64,000 nt of DNA, from positions 33,157,462 to 33,221,461 of the forward strand of contig OX352763.1 in assembly GCA_947095585.1 (NCBI GenBank), read 5' to 3'. Position numbers and translations under genes: made by a program. Under the pieces are notes generated by a model. It was given only the letters and a program-made list of their open reading frames with translations. It did no database searches and was not told the origin of the DNA. The stretch's first letter is position 1; each line of letters begins with the position of its first letter. The DNA comes from Nephrocerus scutellatus. Taxonomy: Eukaryota; Arthropoda; Insecta; Diptera; Pipunculidae. Below, one piece after another: positions 24,960 through 37,070 of this stretch.

Positions 24960-25087
24960 ACGGGACAAGTTATTATTCTCGGGTCAGACATTCGCGAAAA
25001 AAAAATTCTTTTAGTGTTTTCTGGGATTCGAACCTTGAACTCCTGCTCAGAAGTCCGTGCACTAACCACTGAGGCACGGCGCCCAAT
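24960..25087 (-). mobile_element. tRNA-derived SINE, head fragment
   Basis: The minus strand begins GGGCGCCGTGCCTCAGTGGT (A box), followed by GGTTCGAATCCCAG (B box) and AGAATAATAACTTGTCCCG. These align with the head and first body segment of the SINE at 1852-1595. The rest of the body is missing. Confidence 0.75.
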
Positions 25088-25107
25088 ATTCCATGATTAT
25101 TGTATTT

Positions 25108-26790
25108 ACTTTGTTTTGCTCTCATTTATGTGCAGCCCCAGATTTCGTACCGCCTGCTCGATCTGGATGAAAGGTTCCTGTACAGCTCTCCGGTTTCTAC
25201 CAACGATGTCAATGTCATCTGCGTAAGCCAGTATATGAATGGACTAATAGAGGATTGTTCCTATCGCCGTTACGTGAGAGTCTCGGATCACTTTCTCCAA
25301 CGCCAGGTTGAAGAGGACGCAGGCCAGGCCATCTTCTTGTCGGAGCCCGTTATAGATGTTGAATGGGCTTGATAGTGATCCGCATGTTTTTACTTGGCTT
25401 ATAACATTGGTCATGGTCATCCTACATTGTCGTGTCAGTTTATTTGGGAAGCCGAGTTCTCTCATGGCTTTATAAAGTTCCACTCCGGCTATGCTATCAT
25501 AGGCGGCTTTAAAGTCTATAAAAAGATGGTGTAGTGAGTTTTGAAACTCTAGACATTTTTCCATCACCTGCCAAAGGGTGCAAATCTGATCAGTTGTTGA
25601 TTTGCCTGGGATGAAGACACACTGGTTTGAACCAATGATGAATTTAGCGTATGGGGCTATCCTGTCTTGAAAGGTAGATGAGAAAATCTCCCTTCTTATG
25701 TATGGGGCACAGGGTGCCTCTTCGCCAGTCTTCTGGCAAAGCTTCTTCCGTCCATACTTTCACTATTATTTCATAAGTTGCTTGGTGTAAAGTCGTTCAT
25801 TGGTGGATCCCACAATTCCTCAGTTAGCTGGCCAGAAATTGCACTTCCCATCGCTCTAAGATGCCATTGAGATCGGTGATCAGATTACCCTCTTTGTCTT
25901 TGCAGTATGTGCAACGTGGTGTTTATTGCGTCATACCGCAGACTCTTTGGTAGAACTTCCGCTCCTGGTGCGTTCCTCGCTCTCTGTACTGTTCTAGTTC
26001 GCGAACGAGATTCTTCTTCCAGGCTGCTTCCTTTCGCCGGTGATCTGTTTTTTCATATATTCTAAGTTCTTCATATTCATCTTCGAGTGCCTGCGTTATA
26101 TGAGGCTATTGCATTGTTCGGAACGCAACATTCTTATATTCAGTCGCAAGCTTACATTCGTAACAGTCGTTCTGATCTCTTTCTAAGATGGAGTCAGCAG
26201 TATTAGTGACAGTATTCTGAAGGCCTGTCCATTAATCTTCTACGCCCGACCGTTCATTTACTGATTTAAAGCCGACAACGGTGGGTTTCATTCTTTTGCT
26301 GACTAGAAACCCTACCCCGACCACATGATGACTTGCATGAAAGCTGTAATATAGGTCATATTTTGATTTTTTAAAGACACCATTCTTCGTCCACCGGATC
26401 TCCTGAATTGCTGTTATGTCAGCATTATAATTACACAGGTTATCAGCTAGCTGGTGTACAGCTCGAGCTCTACACATTGAGCGTACGTTCCACGAGAAAA
26501 TTCTTAAATCGTTTAGCCGTTTTCGTTGCCGTGGTCGTGGCTGATTTTGGGTTCCGTAATAATAATTTTTTACGGGCGAGGTTATTAGGCTCGCCCAATC
26601 ATTTAGCTTTTCCTGTATTTGGAGGGAAATTACCGGTGGCGGAATTACGCGTGGAGGTTTGATCGCACTTCAACCAGTCGGAGATAGTTACGGCCACCTG
26701 CAATTCTAGAGCATTCGGCGTTATTCGCCCTATTCTGCTAATGGCTGACCGCATTCTGGCATCGTTTATTTCGCCCGTACTAGTCATGAA
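25108..26790 (-). mobile_element. RTE copy lacking its 3' end
   Basis: The same family as 8346-10735. Minus strand: 5' segment near 26787-26600 (MTSTGEINDARMRSAISRI), endonuclease ADITAIQEIRWTKNG (about 26430) with GVGFLVSKRMKP (about 26300), and RT YDSIAGVELYKAMRELGFPN (about 25500) and SPFNIYNGLRQEDGLACVLFN. The RT catalytic box and all downstream sequence are gone at 25108. Segments are missing between EN and RT. It extends further 5' than the 8346 copy and shows the start of the family's coding part. Confidence 0.82.
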
Positions 26791-26894
26791 TTGATTGGTG
26801 TAGAGCTGCTCTCATCTGATCCAGAGGCATACATTTTTTTCCGATTTTTCACTGTATTCATGGTGGCGGCAGAAATATTGCGAAAACAATGCAG

Positions 26895-27005
26895 TCATCG
26901 GTCAATTGTGGATCCTCTAATTCCTCAATTAGCTGGCCATTTAGCAAATCATGAAGGTGCTCCACTCCAAGATACAGTTGAGAACGACCATCAGATTACA
27001 CTTAT
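26895..27005 (-). mobile_element. Short RTE fragment
   Basis: CAATTCCTCAATTAGCTGGCC-like and GATCAGATTACAC-like DNA matches the RTE segments at 9871-9975 and 25795-25890 in the same orientation. It is about 110 bp and noncoding, just downstream of the dioxygenase gene's stop codon. Confidence 0.55.
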
Positions 27006-27139
27006 TGTACATAATATATTAAATAAAACAATAAACATTTTAGCAAAAATCATCTACTCATCTATAAAAACATCACAATCCAATATTACAACAAAAAGTG
27101 AGAGTTCGAGCTAACTACCGAATTCAACACCAAGCACCA

Positions 27140-28940
27140 TCACGACGAGATAATATTGTTGCGTGCCATTTTCAATACTCGCAATTTAGAATAAATAATA
27201 TCCCAGTCCAAATAGGCTCCAACAATATAACGAACATTTTGCTCGGTGTCATCGTATCCAGTGCGTCCATGCAAGAGACGAATATTGTTGAATGTCAAGA
27301 CATCGCCAGGCTTAGTCTTAAAGGCGAATGCTTCCTCCTTGGTCAATTGGACAAACTTCGAATATGCTTCGTACCATGGAATCACCTGTTCAAGATCGAC
27401 TGAGAAGTGACTGTCTCTCTGTGGTATACTGTGATTAATTCTTGTGTAGTTCCCATTCGAATCTAAACTATTTGGAGTAGATAGTGGGTTAAAAAAAAGT
27501 CCGACTAAAACTACACTACACAAATCACCAAATAACTGGCGCCCGCCAAATATTGTAGAATGATTTCCCATCTTCGCTACCAATGTCGCTCCAATCGACT
27601 ACGATCTCAGATAAAATTCTAAAAAAATCCGGAAATTCATCCTTCAAGCGATCGGCTACATGGAATGCATCCAACAGGAGATTGCTTCCACCTTCTGATT
27701 GGGATTGCACCATGCAGTGCAGAATGTTAACGCTCGGCTTATACTCATAGTACGGCAGGTCGGTGTGCAATGGCAGCGGATCCGACAAATAAGCATAGTT
27801 CTTTGCTCCTGGTTTCGACTGGACGATGAACTCCTCGCTGGCGGCGTCAAATAAACGAAAAGTAAAAGTGCGTTAATAGTGGTGAGCATCGACGTGATCA
27901 AGAAGATCAACATAGCGTCCGTTGGCGTATTGCGTGCAGTTAGCTAATCATAAATTACACGTGTTATCGGCATTTTAATTGGTCTATTAATATAGTGGCC
28001 AAGAGGATTACACCAATCGATTTTATAATAAGTTATGAACTATCATCGGATATAATTAAACTTATCAACATTATACAGTTTATGATTTTTTATGTAAACC
28101 TATGGCTAGAGGCGCATCAGCGTTGAGTGAATCTTTGAGTATCGTACATACATACCCGTATGTTGTTTTTCTAATAAAACCAACCCGATCTGCCAGTTGG
28201 CGAACCACACCTATGTCCAAAGGCGAATCATTAATTATTGCAACTCCATGGATGGCTAACGCTTCGAGCCACGACTTTAATGCTGCGTGCAGGAAGAAGA
28301 AGCAAAATTCAAATGAGTTTGAAACTTATTCGCTCAGATAAAAGCTATCCGCCTGCAGAGGTACGTACCTTTATCGTTGTTGATCACCTCATCGAAGGCG
28401 AACGTTTGTGCTATTTTTGGGAAATCTTCACCTTTCCAGTGGATTGGCTTTGGCCGATAGATCTCGGTCAGGTATTTGCTTCTTCTGGCTGCATTGAATT
28501 CCCGTTCTTTAAGCCAATTGAGCTCGTATGCTGATATGTGGCTGTCGTTCCATTCAATGTTTATTGCATTTTTCTGCTTATCTATCTGGGAGCGCATGTG
28601 AGTCAACAACAAACAAACAACATTACTGTCAGATCAAAACAAAGCAAATCTTTTGAATACAAACTGATATGTGTTGGACTTTCACTTTTGTGTCGAACCT
28701 GTCCCAGTTAATGCTGCGACTCTGTGAACTCTGATGGAAGCAAGCGGAACAGCGACAATTGTCGCGTAACCAAACATTGGGAAATTTCATCGGGTTGCTG
28801 TTGTTGTTGTTGGTTTTGTTGTTGTCCTGAACAATGACATAATTTTCGTTTTCCACCTGTACGCTAATGAGCCCGCGCCGCCCGAGGCACTGCATTTGAG
28901 CCGTCAGTCGCTTCACAAATAGTACTTTCTGCCAGAACAT
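27140..28940 (-). CDS. gamma-butyrobetaine dioxygenase-like enzyme, 5 exons, complete
   Basis: Exons (minus strand) 28940-28665, 28585-28369, 28282-28156, 27837-27529 and 27467-27142, stop at 27140-27142. They join in frame through GT...AG introns of 79, 86, 318 and 61 bp into 418 residues, close to the usual family length (about 390-420). Residues C62, C64, C67 and H108 match the N-terminal zinc site of the family. H231-T-D233 and H376 form the Fe(II) triad, and R378 in LLHGR is where 2-oxoglutarate is bound. Known role of the family: hydroxylation of gamma-butyrobetaine to L-carnitine with Fe(II), 2-oxoglutarate and O2. Flies have several paralogs, so the exact substrate is not settled; trimethyllysine dioxygenase is the main alternative. 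The start ATG (28940) has an A-rich context and opens a basic, possibly mitochondrial, leader. An Asn-rich stretch (residues about 40-49) precedes the zinc site. No disabling change is seen, so it is probably functional. Confidence 0.93.
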
Positions 28941-29638
28941 ATTTTCTTGCCCACCGCAACGCGATCACTTAGCACTTCAGTCGTCGTTAATGAGCAATGA
29001 GCAACTGAAGCGAAATACAAAAGCTGTGCTTGGTTGCATTATTAGCAGCGATGCAAACTGGACTTTGCTCCAGAGTGGGATTGATGAATGATTTATGTGT
29101 TATGTACTCGTACCGTAGTTTAACGCAAGGCAATTTCGCTGGCGGACGAGCCTCCGATCGTTGACCATTCACTCATCGATACTCTGCCGCCCTAGCCTCA
29201 CACCACGGTCGAGTACATAATACAACTCGGAACCAATGTATCCATCCACCTATCGCACTGATCGATGTGTGCAATGTGCAGCGATGGTATTATCGGTCGA
29301 TCGTTATCGTTGTATTTTGATTTGGTTCATTTTGTTTGCTGCAATGCACACGTATTTCATTTGATTTATTGTTCAGTTGAATGTTTCTGATTACGGCTTA
29401 TGCAAATATGTGTTGTCTGGCCAAATATTGTGATAAATTTTTAATACACTTCCTAAAGCTTAATTTTATTCAAACTTTGCACACTTGTGTAGCAATTATC
29501 GAATTTGTTTTTTTTTAAATCAATTATTTATTCCATAAATAAAGGTTCCTCTATTGGGGTTGGTAAGAAAATTAAAAAAACAAAAGAGCTATACTCTAAT
29601 AACTTATTATGTAACATTTTTTTATTTAATCATCATCA
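28941..29638. other. Upstream region of the dioxygenase gene
   Basis: About 700 bp between the dioxygenase start codon and an RTE fragment. It presumably holds the 5' UTR and promoter, but no TATA box, initiator or named binding site could be assigned with confidence. Confidence 0.4.
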
Positions 29639-29941
29639 TGAGGAAGGACGATTCCGGAGACATCGTAAAGAGAATTAAGCTCGGGAGGCTCCGGTGGGCT
29701 GGAGACCTAGCTCGCATGAGCGAAGATGATCCTGCTCGGCAAGTCCTTTGCAGTAGGATTTATGGAGCAGGACAGCGAGGGCGGCCAAGCCTACGCTGGA
29801 AGGATGGCGTAGACCATGACGCTCAGAGGTTAGGGATGTCAAACTGGATGACATTGGCTCGAAATCGGGGACGGTGGAGAGATTTTTTACGGGAGGCCAA
29901 GACCATACACCGGTTGTAGAGCCAAATATGATGATGATGAT
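29639..29941 (+). mobile_element. RTE 3' end fragment
   Basis: Plus strand open frame: RKDDSGDIVKRIKLGRLRW, AGDLARMSEDDPARQVLC, GQRGRPSLRWKDGVDHDAQR, NRGRWRDFLREAKT, then a stop and a (ATGATG)n tail at about 29927-29941. This is the best preserved copy of the family's C-terminus in the window. Confidence 0.87.
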
Positions 29942-31795
29942 ACCCAACTAAGCAGCATGACTGCCCACTGGCCAGTGGCCTGTGCCGATAGCCGCAACTC
30001 TGACAATATCTTTCCGGGTTCTAGATAACAACTCGGTGCTGTAGGATGGCGACATCAATCTTGATATGGCGCAGTTCGACAGACTGCTCCACCTGAGCTG
30101 TGACTTAGTATTAAAAAAGGAGAGAATTTGTTCCTTGAGTGAGACCATTTGACAGCTAACCCTCTCCATAGAGCGACGCCAATGTTAGCCAATTACCTCT
30201 CATTATACTCCATACTATGGTGACGGCCAGGAACTGGCTGATGGAGGCCAATTCTTTTTGATACTGTTGTATGTCTTTCGCACTTTCGAGTTTATAGTGC
30301 GGTCTCATAAATGGCCCTTATGGCAGATTGGCTACAATCGCTTATGCCAACCATTCCGATTTGTGCGTTACTGAGCCCTGCAGGCCTCCATAATAGCTAG
30401 AATCTCTGCCTGAAAGATACCAGCTGAATCGGGTAGCTTGTATGACCTTGAAAGAATTAGATCATCCGAAATAATACCTGCACCGACTCCATCCTTCATC
30501 TTGTATCCGTCAGCAAATATTATTGCGTCAAATTGTCTCTTTTTTGGAGTTTCCCCTGGCAGGATTTGAAGCTAAGTTTTGATATGCAGTAGTCAGCAGA
30601 AGCTTGTATCATGCCTTCAGGTACTGTCTGCAGTATATTAGAGTGCCGGTTTGGTCTAGTAACAAACTGTACTGCACTGCCCGTCGCAACATATTTGATA
30701 AATATATCAGGAAGACAAAGGTAAAATATGGTGTTAAGGGCCTCGGTCGGACATGACCGTAGAGCTCCTGTGCTGCCGACTGCTGCTGACCGCTGTATCT
30801 GCTGAGTTTAGTGGCGTTATACTTCTTTTTCAAAGCTGGCCATCAGACCAGCTCTCCATAGGTAAGAATTGGCCGTACAATGGCTGTGTACAGCCACATA
30901 GCCATCTTTGCTTGAAGATCTCATTTTCTGCCGATGGTTTTAGAGGGCCACGCACGCTTTCTTAGCCCTGTTCTCTATGTTAGCCTTCCAGCTAAGCTTC
31001 TTATCCGAGATATTTGGCGCATCTGCGTACGCAACTACTATCTATTTATCCTCTTTAAATTAAAGTACCATATTGTTAAATACCATCAGCCACAGTAAGG
31101 GAAAGATGACCCCTCCTTGGTGAATGCCTCTGTTGACTTGACTGTTGGTAATGTTACAGCTGCCAATGTTGGCATGTATAATCCTGCTACCGAGCATGGA
31201 TATAATGTATTACGTAAGGAATGATTCCAGTTCTGACCGGGTCAGAGCTTCCTTAATGGCTTCAATGTGAACATTTTTGAACATTCTATATTTAAAAAGG
31301 TAGCTAGCGTAAACTGCTTGTAATAAATCGAGTGCTCAATCGTTCGCACTACCTAAGTGTGGTTTCCGTGGACCTGCCCTTGAGATATTCGTGTTAAGAT
31401 CTCGTTGCTTGTGTGACTTTAAATCGTTGCCTGATATGATGATCTAGAATTCGTTCCAGAGCTTTTATCAAGAACGGCGAGAGACTGAGAGGTCTTAAAT
31501 CCTTTGATAATTCGTGGCCTCTTCTGCCTGCTTTGAGTATCCAGCTTCGGGGGACATGGGGACATAATTGAGTAGGAGATAGCTTCTTAAAATCCTCAGT
31601 AGCTAGGAATTCGACAGCTCCAGTGACTTGTGTAGCATATTCGGCCAGAACAGGAGAAATTTACCCAATAGGCCAAAAAACTTCTTAAGCCCAGGAAACC
31701 TTTTTCCGGGTTATGTTGTTATCCACTACATCACGAGAGACCGGATGCTCATCATGCAACCTCTATAAATTATCCACCCATTGATAACTGCGAAT
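29942..31795 (-). mobile_element. LOA/R1-group non-LTR retrotransposon, degraded
   Basis: Minus strand DNA parallels the 14097-17645 copies. It includes a DFRPLSLS-like segment near 31500, an RT segment near 31300-31200, NKKYNATKLS-like KKKYNATKLSRYSGQQQ (about 30830), an RNase H segment near 30500-30300, and a C-terminal IGTGHWPVGSHAAQLG at about 29990-29950. The frame is broken in many places. The left end abuts an RTE fragment and the right end abuts a mariner. Confidence 0.7.
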
Positions 31796-31799
31796 GGGG

Positions 31800-33085
31800 A
31801 AGTATGTAAAGGGTTATCCATTTTGCGGTTTCAAAAGTAAACGTAAATAAAACACATATAAAATATTTTTTATCATGATATTTCTTTTTTATTATAAAGT
31901 TTGAACGTTGACATTATGTGCGAAACACTACATCATTTAAATGACCACCACGCAAATTGTTGCAAGCATCAATTCTTTTGAGGTAATTTTTGACCACTTT
32001 TTGACACATATTGGGCGGTATCTCAGCCATAACTTGACGAATATTGGTTTTTAAGTGCTCAAGAGTTAAAGGTTTATCTGCATAAAACACGGTCTTTCGC
32101 GTAGCCCCACAAAAAAAATTCAAGCGGTGTCAAATCGCATGATCTTGGTGGCCAGTTGATATCGCCACGACGAGAAATTACGCGGCCAGGAAATGTCTCT
32201 TGCAATAAAGCCATATTCGCTCGAGTTGTGTGGCATGTGGCACCGTCTTGTTGAAACCACATATTTTCTAAGTCGTATTCTTCAATAGCAGGCAAAAAAA
32301 GTCGGTTAGCATATGACCGCATAAACCTCCGAATTGACGGTGACAGTCGTTCCATTGTCGTTTTCGAAGAAGTAAGGTCCAATCACACCTCCGGACCAAA
32401 GAGCGCACCAAGCAGTGACTTTTTGTGGATTTAATGGCCTCTCTTCAATTACTTGAGGATTCTCAGAACGCCAAATACGAAAATTTTGTTTGTTAACATA
32501 CCCACCGAGTGAGAAATGTGCTTCGTCGCTGAAGAATATTTTGTTCGAAAAATCGCCGTCCACCGCCTGTTGTTCAAGCACCCATTCGACGTATCTACGA
32601 CGTTGTGAATGGTCAGCTGGCTTCAGTTGTTGTGTGAGCTGGATTTTATATGGATGTAGGTGTAGATCCAAATGCAAAATACGCCATAATGTGCCGTAAG
32701 ACAGTCCTAATTCCTGAGAACGACGAGGAATCGACACATTCGGATCTTCGGCAACACTTTCACTTACAGCAGCGATATTTTCAGTGGTACGAGCGAAACG
32801 ATGATGCACAGGCCTTACAATATCTGTAGCCGATCCAGTCTCTTCTAATTTCTTCACAATTTTGCCAATTGCTTGCGTAGTTGGACGATTATGTAAACCA
32901 TAATCTCCTTTTAAAGCACGATATGTGGCTGTGGCAGAATCACCATTTTTGTAGTAGGTTTTTACAATTTTCAAGCGTTGTGCGATAGTTAAGCGATCCA
33001 TTTTCGTAAATGTCAGACTTTCAACTGAAAAAAAAAATTGTTTTAACAACTTAGTTTGGTCCAACATTGGACCCTCAATTCAAAT
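31800..33085 (-). mobile_element. rosa-type mariner, nearly full length, two frameshifts
   Basis: Minus strand transposase in three overlapping frames: 33002-32306, 32382-32074 and 32123-31914. The start is MDRLTIAQRLKIVKTYYKNG. The helix-turn-helix region has IPRRSQELGLSYGTLWRILH. The catalytic residues lie in IFFSDEAHFS, WFQQDGATCHT and PPRSCDLTPLEFFLWG. There are 41 residues between the second Asp and the third acidic residue, the DD41D (rosa) spacing, but the third residue is Glu, not Asp. The C-terminus ends RGGHLNDVVFRT. Frameshifts lie near 32310 and 32100, so it is dead as it stands. Matching terminal repeats were not resolved; the 33085 side abuts an RTE copy. Confidence 0.87.
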
Positions 33086-33614
33086 AGTGAAATACGCACA
33101 CGGTTGCTCAAAGCCAAAAAAGCCTACTATAATCTGTCAAGACTCTTCAAATCCAGGAATTTAACCATGACATCGAAGCTGCTGGTATATAAGGCAATTG
33201 TCATACCAGTACTTACATATAGATCCGAGACTTGGGTGCTTAGCAAAAAGCATTCTGACCTCTTAGCCGCGTTCGAGAGAAAATTCTTACGGAGAATTGT
33301 TGGCCCCGTATGTGAGGAAGGACGATTCCGGAGTCTCTATAATGATGAGATCTACGCACGTTACCGCGATGTCGACATCGCGCCGGTGGGCAGGATACCT
33401 AGCTGGCATGAGCGAAAATTATCCTGCTCGGAATGTCCTTTGCGGTAGGATTTATGGAACACGACAGCGAGGCCGGCCAAGCATACGCTGGAAGGATGGC
33501 GTAGACCAGGACGCCCAGAGTTTAGGGATGTCAAACTGGATGGTGGGGAGATTTCTTGCGGGAGGCCAGGACCGGAAACCGGTTGTCGATCCAAATATGA
33601 TGATGATGATGCGT
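33086..33614 (+). mobile_element. RTE 3' fragment
   Basis: Plus strand: RTRLLKAKKAYYNLSRLFKS, VLTYRSETWVLSKKHSDLLA, FLRRIVGPVCEEGRFR, then a frame change and GRIYGTRQRGRPSIRWKDGV, ending in (ATGATG)n at about 33596-33612. The internal sequence around VGRIPSWHER has lost a few bases compared with the copy at 29639. Confidence 0.87.
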
Positions 33615-33629
33615 CAATGAAAAGCTTCA

Positions 33630-34085
33630 TTGAAATGACTACATATTCTACGTCGCAAAAATGCCCTCTGATCTAGCTACTATATTTAAGGGATTCATTC
33701 GCCCCAAACTTGAGTATAACTTTAATGTCTGGTCAGACGCACCTAAGACCACCTGAAATCTGCTTGACAGAATACAGAACAGTGAGATAAAACTTATCAG
33801 TGACGCAAACATAGCAACATCAATAGATTCGCTTGAACACCGCAGGAACGTTTCCTATTTTTCACTGTTCTATCGCTTCTTCCACAAGCGGTTCTCATGA
33901 GAAATAGCCAGTTACATGCCAACTCTCCTTGAATTCAACCGCTCTTAATGGAAATCTAAATAAAAAGCTTTACCATATTCTATATTTCCGCAGCATTATG
34001 ATCCACAAGGATGCAAAATCGACATCTCCTCTTTCTTTCCATGATACCTTAGTGCCCACGCTGTGCCTAGCATCATAAGAGTTTT
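33630..34085 (+). mobile_element. Jockey/CR1-like C-terminal fragment
   Basis: The DNA from TTCATTCGCCCCAAACTTGA through GATTCGCTTGAACACCGCAG and CTCCTTGAATTCAACCG matches the C-terminal part of the 19440-21835 element, including the SLEHRRN segment, in the same orientation. Stops break it. Confidence 0.75.
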
Positions 34086-36359
34086 AACCCGTTGAGCGTG
34101 TGCCGATGCAATTAAAAAAATAAAAATTTACCAGTAGGTGACTTGAATATCCCAAATAGCTGCTAGAGTAGATCTTCGTAATCACAACCAATAAAGATGT
34201 CTTTGAGTTAAAAAAAACTTTGGGTTTTTGTTCGGACTTTTGAGATTTGTTCTTATCACTCAGTATATCAAATACCCTTTTCATTCACGTCATTGCAACT
34301 ATAATTTCTTGCTCCAAAAAACGTACATCATTCTCCATTTTATTTGCATCAATTCTTAATTGATCGCGTTACGATTGACTTCAGAGATAAGTTCGTTCCA
34401 CTCCTTGGCATTCCATCAGTGGTTCCAGTGATAACAAAAGAATCGTTGGAATAAGAGCATAGGTATTTGATAGCTTTTGTAGGGGGTAAGAGTAAAGAAC
34501 GTCGTTCTGTTTCTATATTGAACTACTTGTCTTTATTCTGCAAAAGAGTTGTTAAGAAATCATTTGGCATACAATTCATTTCATCCTAAAAAATCCAATA
34601 AGCAAAAATGCTTTAAATTCCAAAATTGTATCTGATTCTCAAATGGCAAACACTGTGGCTTTACTAGATGGAGGTATAAATACAGTCGCAATATCCCCAT
34701 GTGGCACCATCACCTTTATTCAACTTTTTACGAAGTTAAACTTGCATCACAAAATAGAATCCTTTCCGGAGTTGTTATAAAAACATCAAAGAATAAGGAA
34801 TTCCATTGTTGGTAAAGTTCTTTTAACAACTTAATGGCTCAATTTTACCCCAAACCACCATACCCTGTGCCAATTTATACAAAAATATGTGTGCGTTTTC
34901 TGTATGTAAATACAGAATATCTTTCAATATCTTCTTGCTTCGAAGGTTGCTTTTCCCATTTATTCCAATAAGAGAAGTTTCCTTTCACACAAATCTAAAG
35001 GTAATTGCACAGGATTGATGTAAATGCCGGTATAACTCTCTGCTCAACTGCTAAGTGTCAAATGCCAAAAATGTCAAGTTTAGCCAATTTGCTAAAGTTT
35101 TGTCAATCACTTTTCGAACGATTTGTCACAACATCAACAATGAAAAAAATTTCAATATTTGCAAGGATTTTCACTTTTTATTACGATGACGATAAAGATT
35201 GTCGTGTCGCGAGGACGCAATGTCTGCCGATGGGATTGGTGTGATGTGCGGTGCGGTGCGGTGCTTGAAATTCCAATTTATAAACTTTGAAATTTTTTTG
35301 GATAGGAATTTACCTTTTTCCCTTTTCGATTGCTTTTTCTATTTTTATTGTTATATTAGGTATTTACCTTAAAAGAGGTAGTTGCATTTAGTCCCTAAGT
35401 ATTATATGGATGTAGATAAACATTAAATCCCTCCTTCCTTTTTACCTTTCAACTTTAAAGTAAATGTAATAAAAATGTCTGTTGCACAGTGCGTGCGTGT
35501 TCGAGTTTGTGTGTTCAACATATATTCGACACTTGAGTGCAAGTGAATCCTCAAGGATTTGATGTCCCTTTTTTCAGTCTCCACTGATTCCAGCATCGAC
35601 GGAACTTCTACATCCGGTACTTGAGTTGAAGCTTAGCAGTAGGAGCCAGTGCAAGTCCCTTTAGTAGTTTAAGCCCTTAGTCTGTGTGTGTTTCTGGCTT
35701 TGTGTGTATATTTTGTACTTTCGAGTACATGCATAATATTTGCAAAGTTTTCGTTTCTTTACTTAGCGTCCCTTTTTTTCAGCGGTTTAACTTTATTCCT
35801 CCTTGGAACAAATCTCCAATACTCTATCTTTAGTTTGTCTGTGTAACTTGTGTAACATTGGATTGGTGAGGAAGAGTCAAAGAGTTTTGCTTGTTTTAAA
35901 CTTTAGCTCTTAATAAAAACAAAAAAGTTATTGTACTGCAAAATTGTAAGGGTAACAACAACGATGCGACTTTATATTTTTATGGCATGTCAAAGCGTTG
36001 TTTCCCAAAACGATTTTCCATTATTACTTAAGGTCTGTTATTCTCCTATTCATTATCATGAATTACTTAAAGTTTGTACTACCGAATTTAATTCCCTTAG
36101 ATTTAGATCTTCATCACTTATACATATGTCCAAGTATCAATTAATCTAATTTTTTTTAAGACCATACTCGGACTAGATAATCATCGCACCTTTCAAAATT
36201 TAACAATATTGTTACAAAAAGTAGTTAGTAGTAGATGTCGCCATGGTGTATAAAAGGAAGTATGCGTTTCCCGATCGATAATTGCATACTCTTAGGCTGT
36301 AAGATTTATTAGATTATTTTAAATATAACCGAATGTATGTTTAAATCATTATGTACTGG
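34086..36359. other. AT-rich region, nothing recognised
   Basis: About 2.3 kb. No gene, RNA or repeat family recognised; only short T/A-rich tracts and a GGTGC short repeat near 35245-35265. Confidence 0.4.
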
Positions 36360-36504
36360 CACAGACACCTATATTTATCAAGACCCAGTAATGTTTTTGT
36401 CAATGTGTGTATTGAATTTATTCCATTGAATTTCAATAGGCCGACCGTATAAGTGTATTAGTAAATCAAACATTACTGGGTCTTGATAAATATAGGTGTC
36501 TGTG
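36360..36504. repeat. Perfect 37-bp inverted repeat (145-bp fold-back element)
   Basis: The arm at 36360-36396 begins CACAGACACCTATATTTATC and is the exact reverse complement of 36468-36504. A 71-nt loop lies between. Perfect arms in otherwise decayed DNA suggest a recent event. It may be a MITE, a small fold-back duplication or a hairpin RNA precursor. No clear target duplication was found. Confidence 0.9.
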
Positions 36505-37070
36505 GTACAAAAATGTAATCAAGCCCGTTTGTCCGATTTGCCCGGTTTTTGTGTAAGCACATGATTGCACATTTAGTTTATTTTTAGAAGATGAGAAGAT
36601 GAGTACCGTTAGTTGTAAATAAGGGAAGTTGCCACAATTTTCTGGATAGTAGATAGTAAATAGTACGGCGTTGCCTTAAGAATTCATTCATTGTTTGGAG
36701 TTCAACCAGTCAAGTTCAAAAAGTTCTTGCAAAGAAACACTGTTACCACGTAAGGGAACTATAATGAATAACAAGTGTTTTTGTGTACATTGGGGATCTG
36801 CATTGCGATTGATCGGGAAACTAATGACTGCTCAAAAGCTGGCTTAAACCAGTAACGCAACAATCAAGTTCGTGATGTAATGCTTGCTTTACCTCCTAGT
36901 GGTGGTCCCCGGGCAACTATGTGTAGAAATCCTCATATATGTAGGCTAAAATTGCAAGTCCAAATGGTCTAGAGTTTCTAGTCTAGGTAACGTGGGTTTG
37001 CAACCTGCGGTACCGCTACTGAAACCGACACAATGCCTCGGATAAGTAATGATCGAATAATGACGACTTT
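36505..37070. other. Spacer, nothing recognised
   Basis: About 570 bp with no recognised gene or repeat. Confidence 0.4.

Noticed and set aside
25020..25087. Second B-box match that could be a tRNA gene
   Set aside because: Aligns with the SINE head including sequence beyond the tRNA part; no complete acceptor stem.
27656..27913. Ser/Arg-rich open frame overlapping the dioxygenase gene
   Set aside because: A shadow of exon 4 in another frame.
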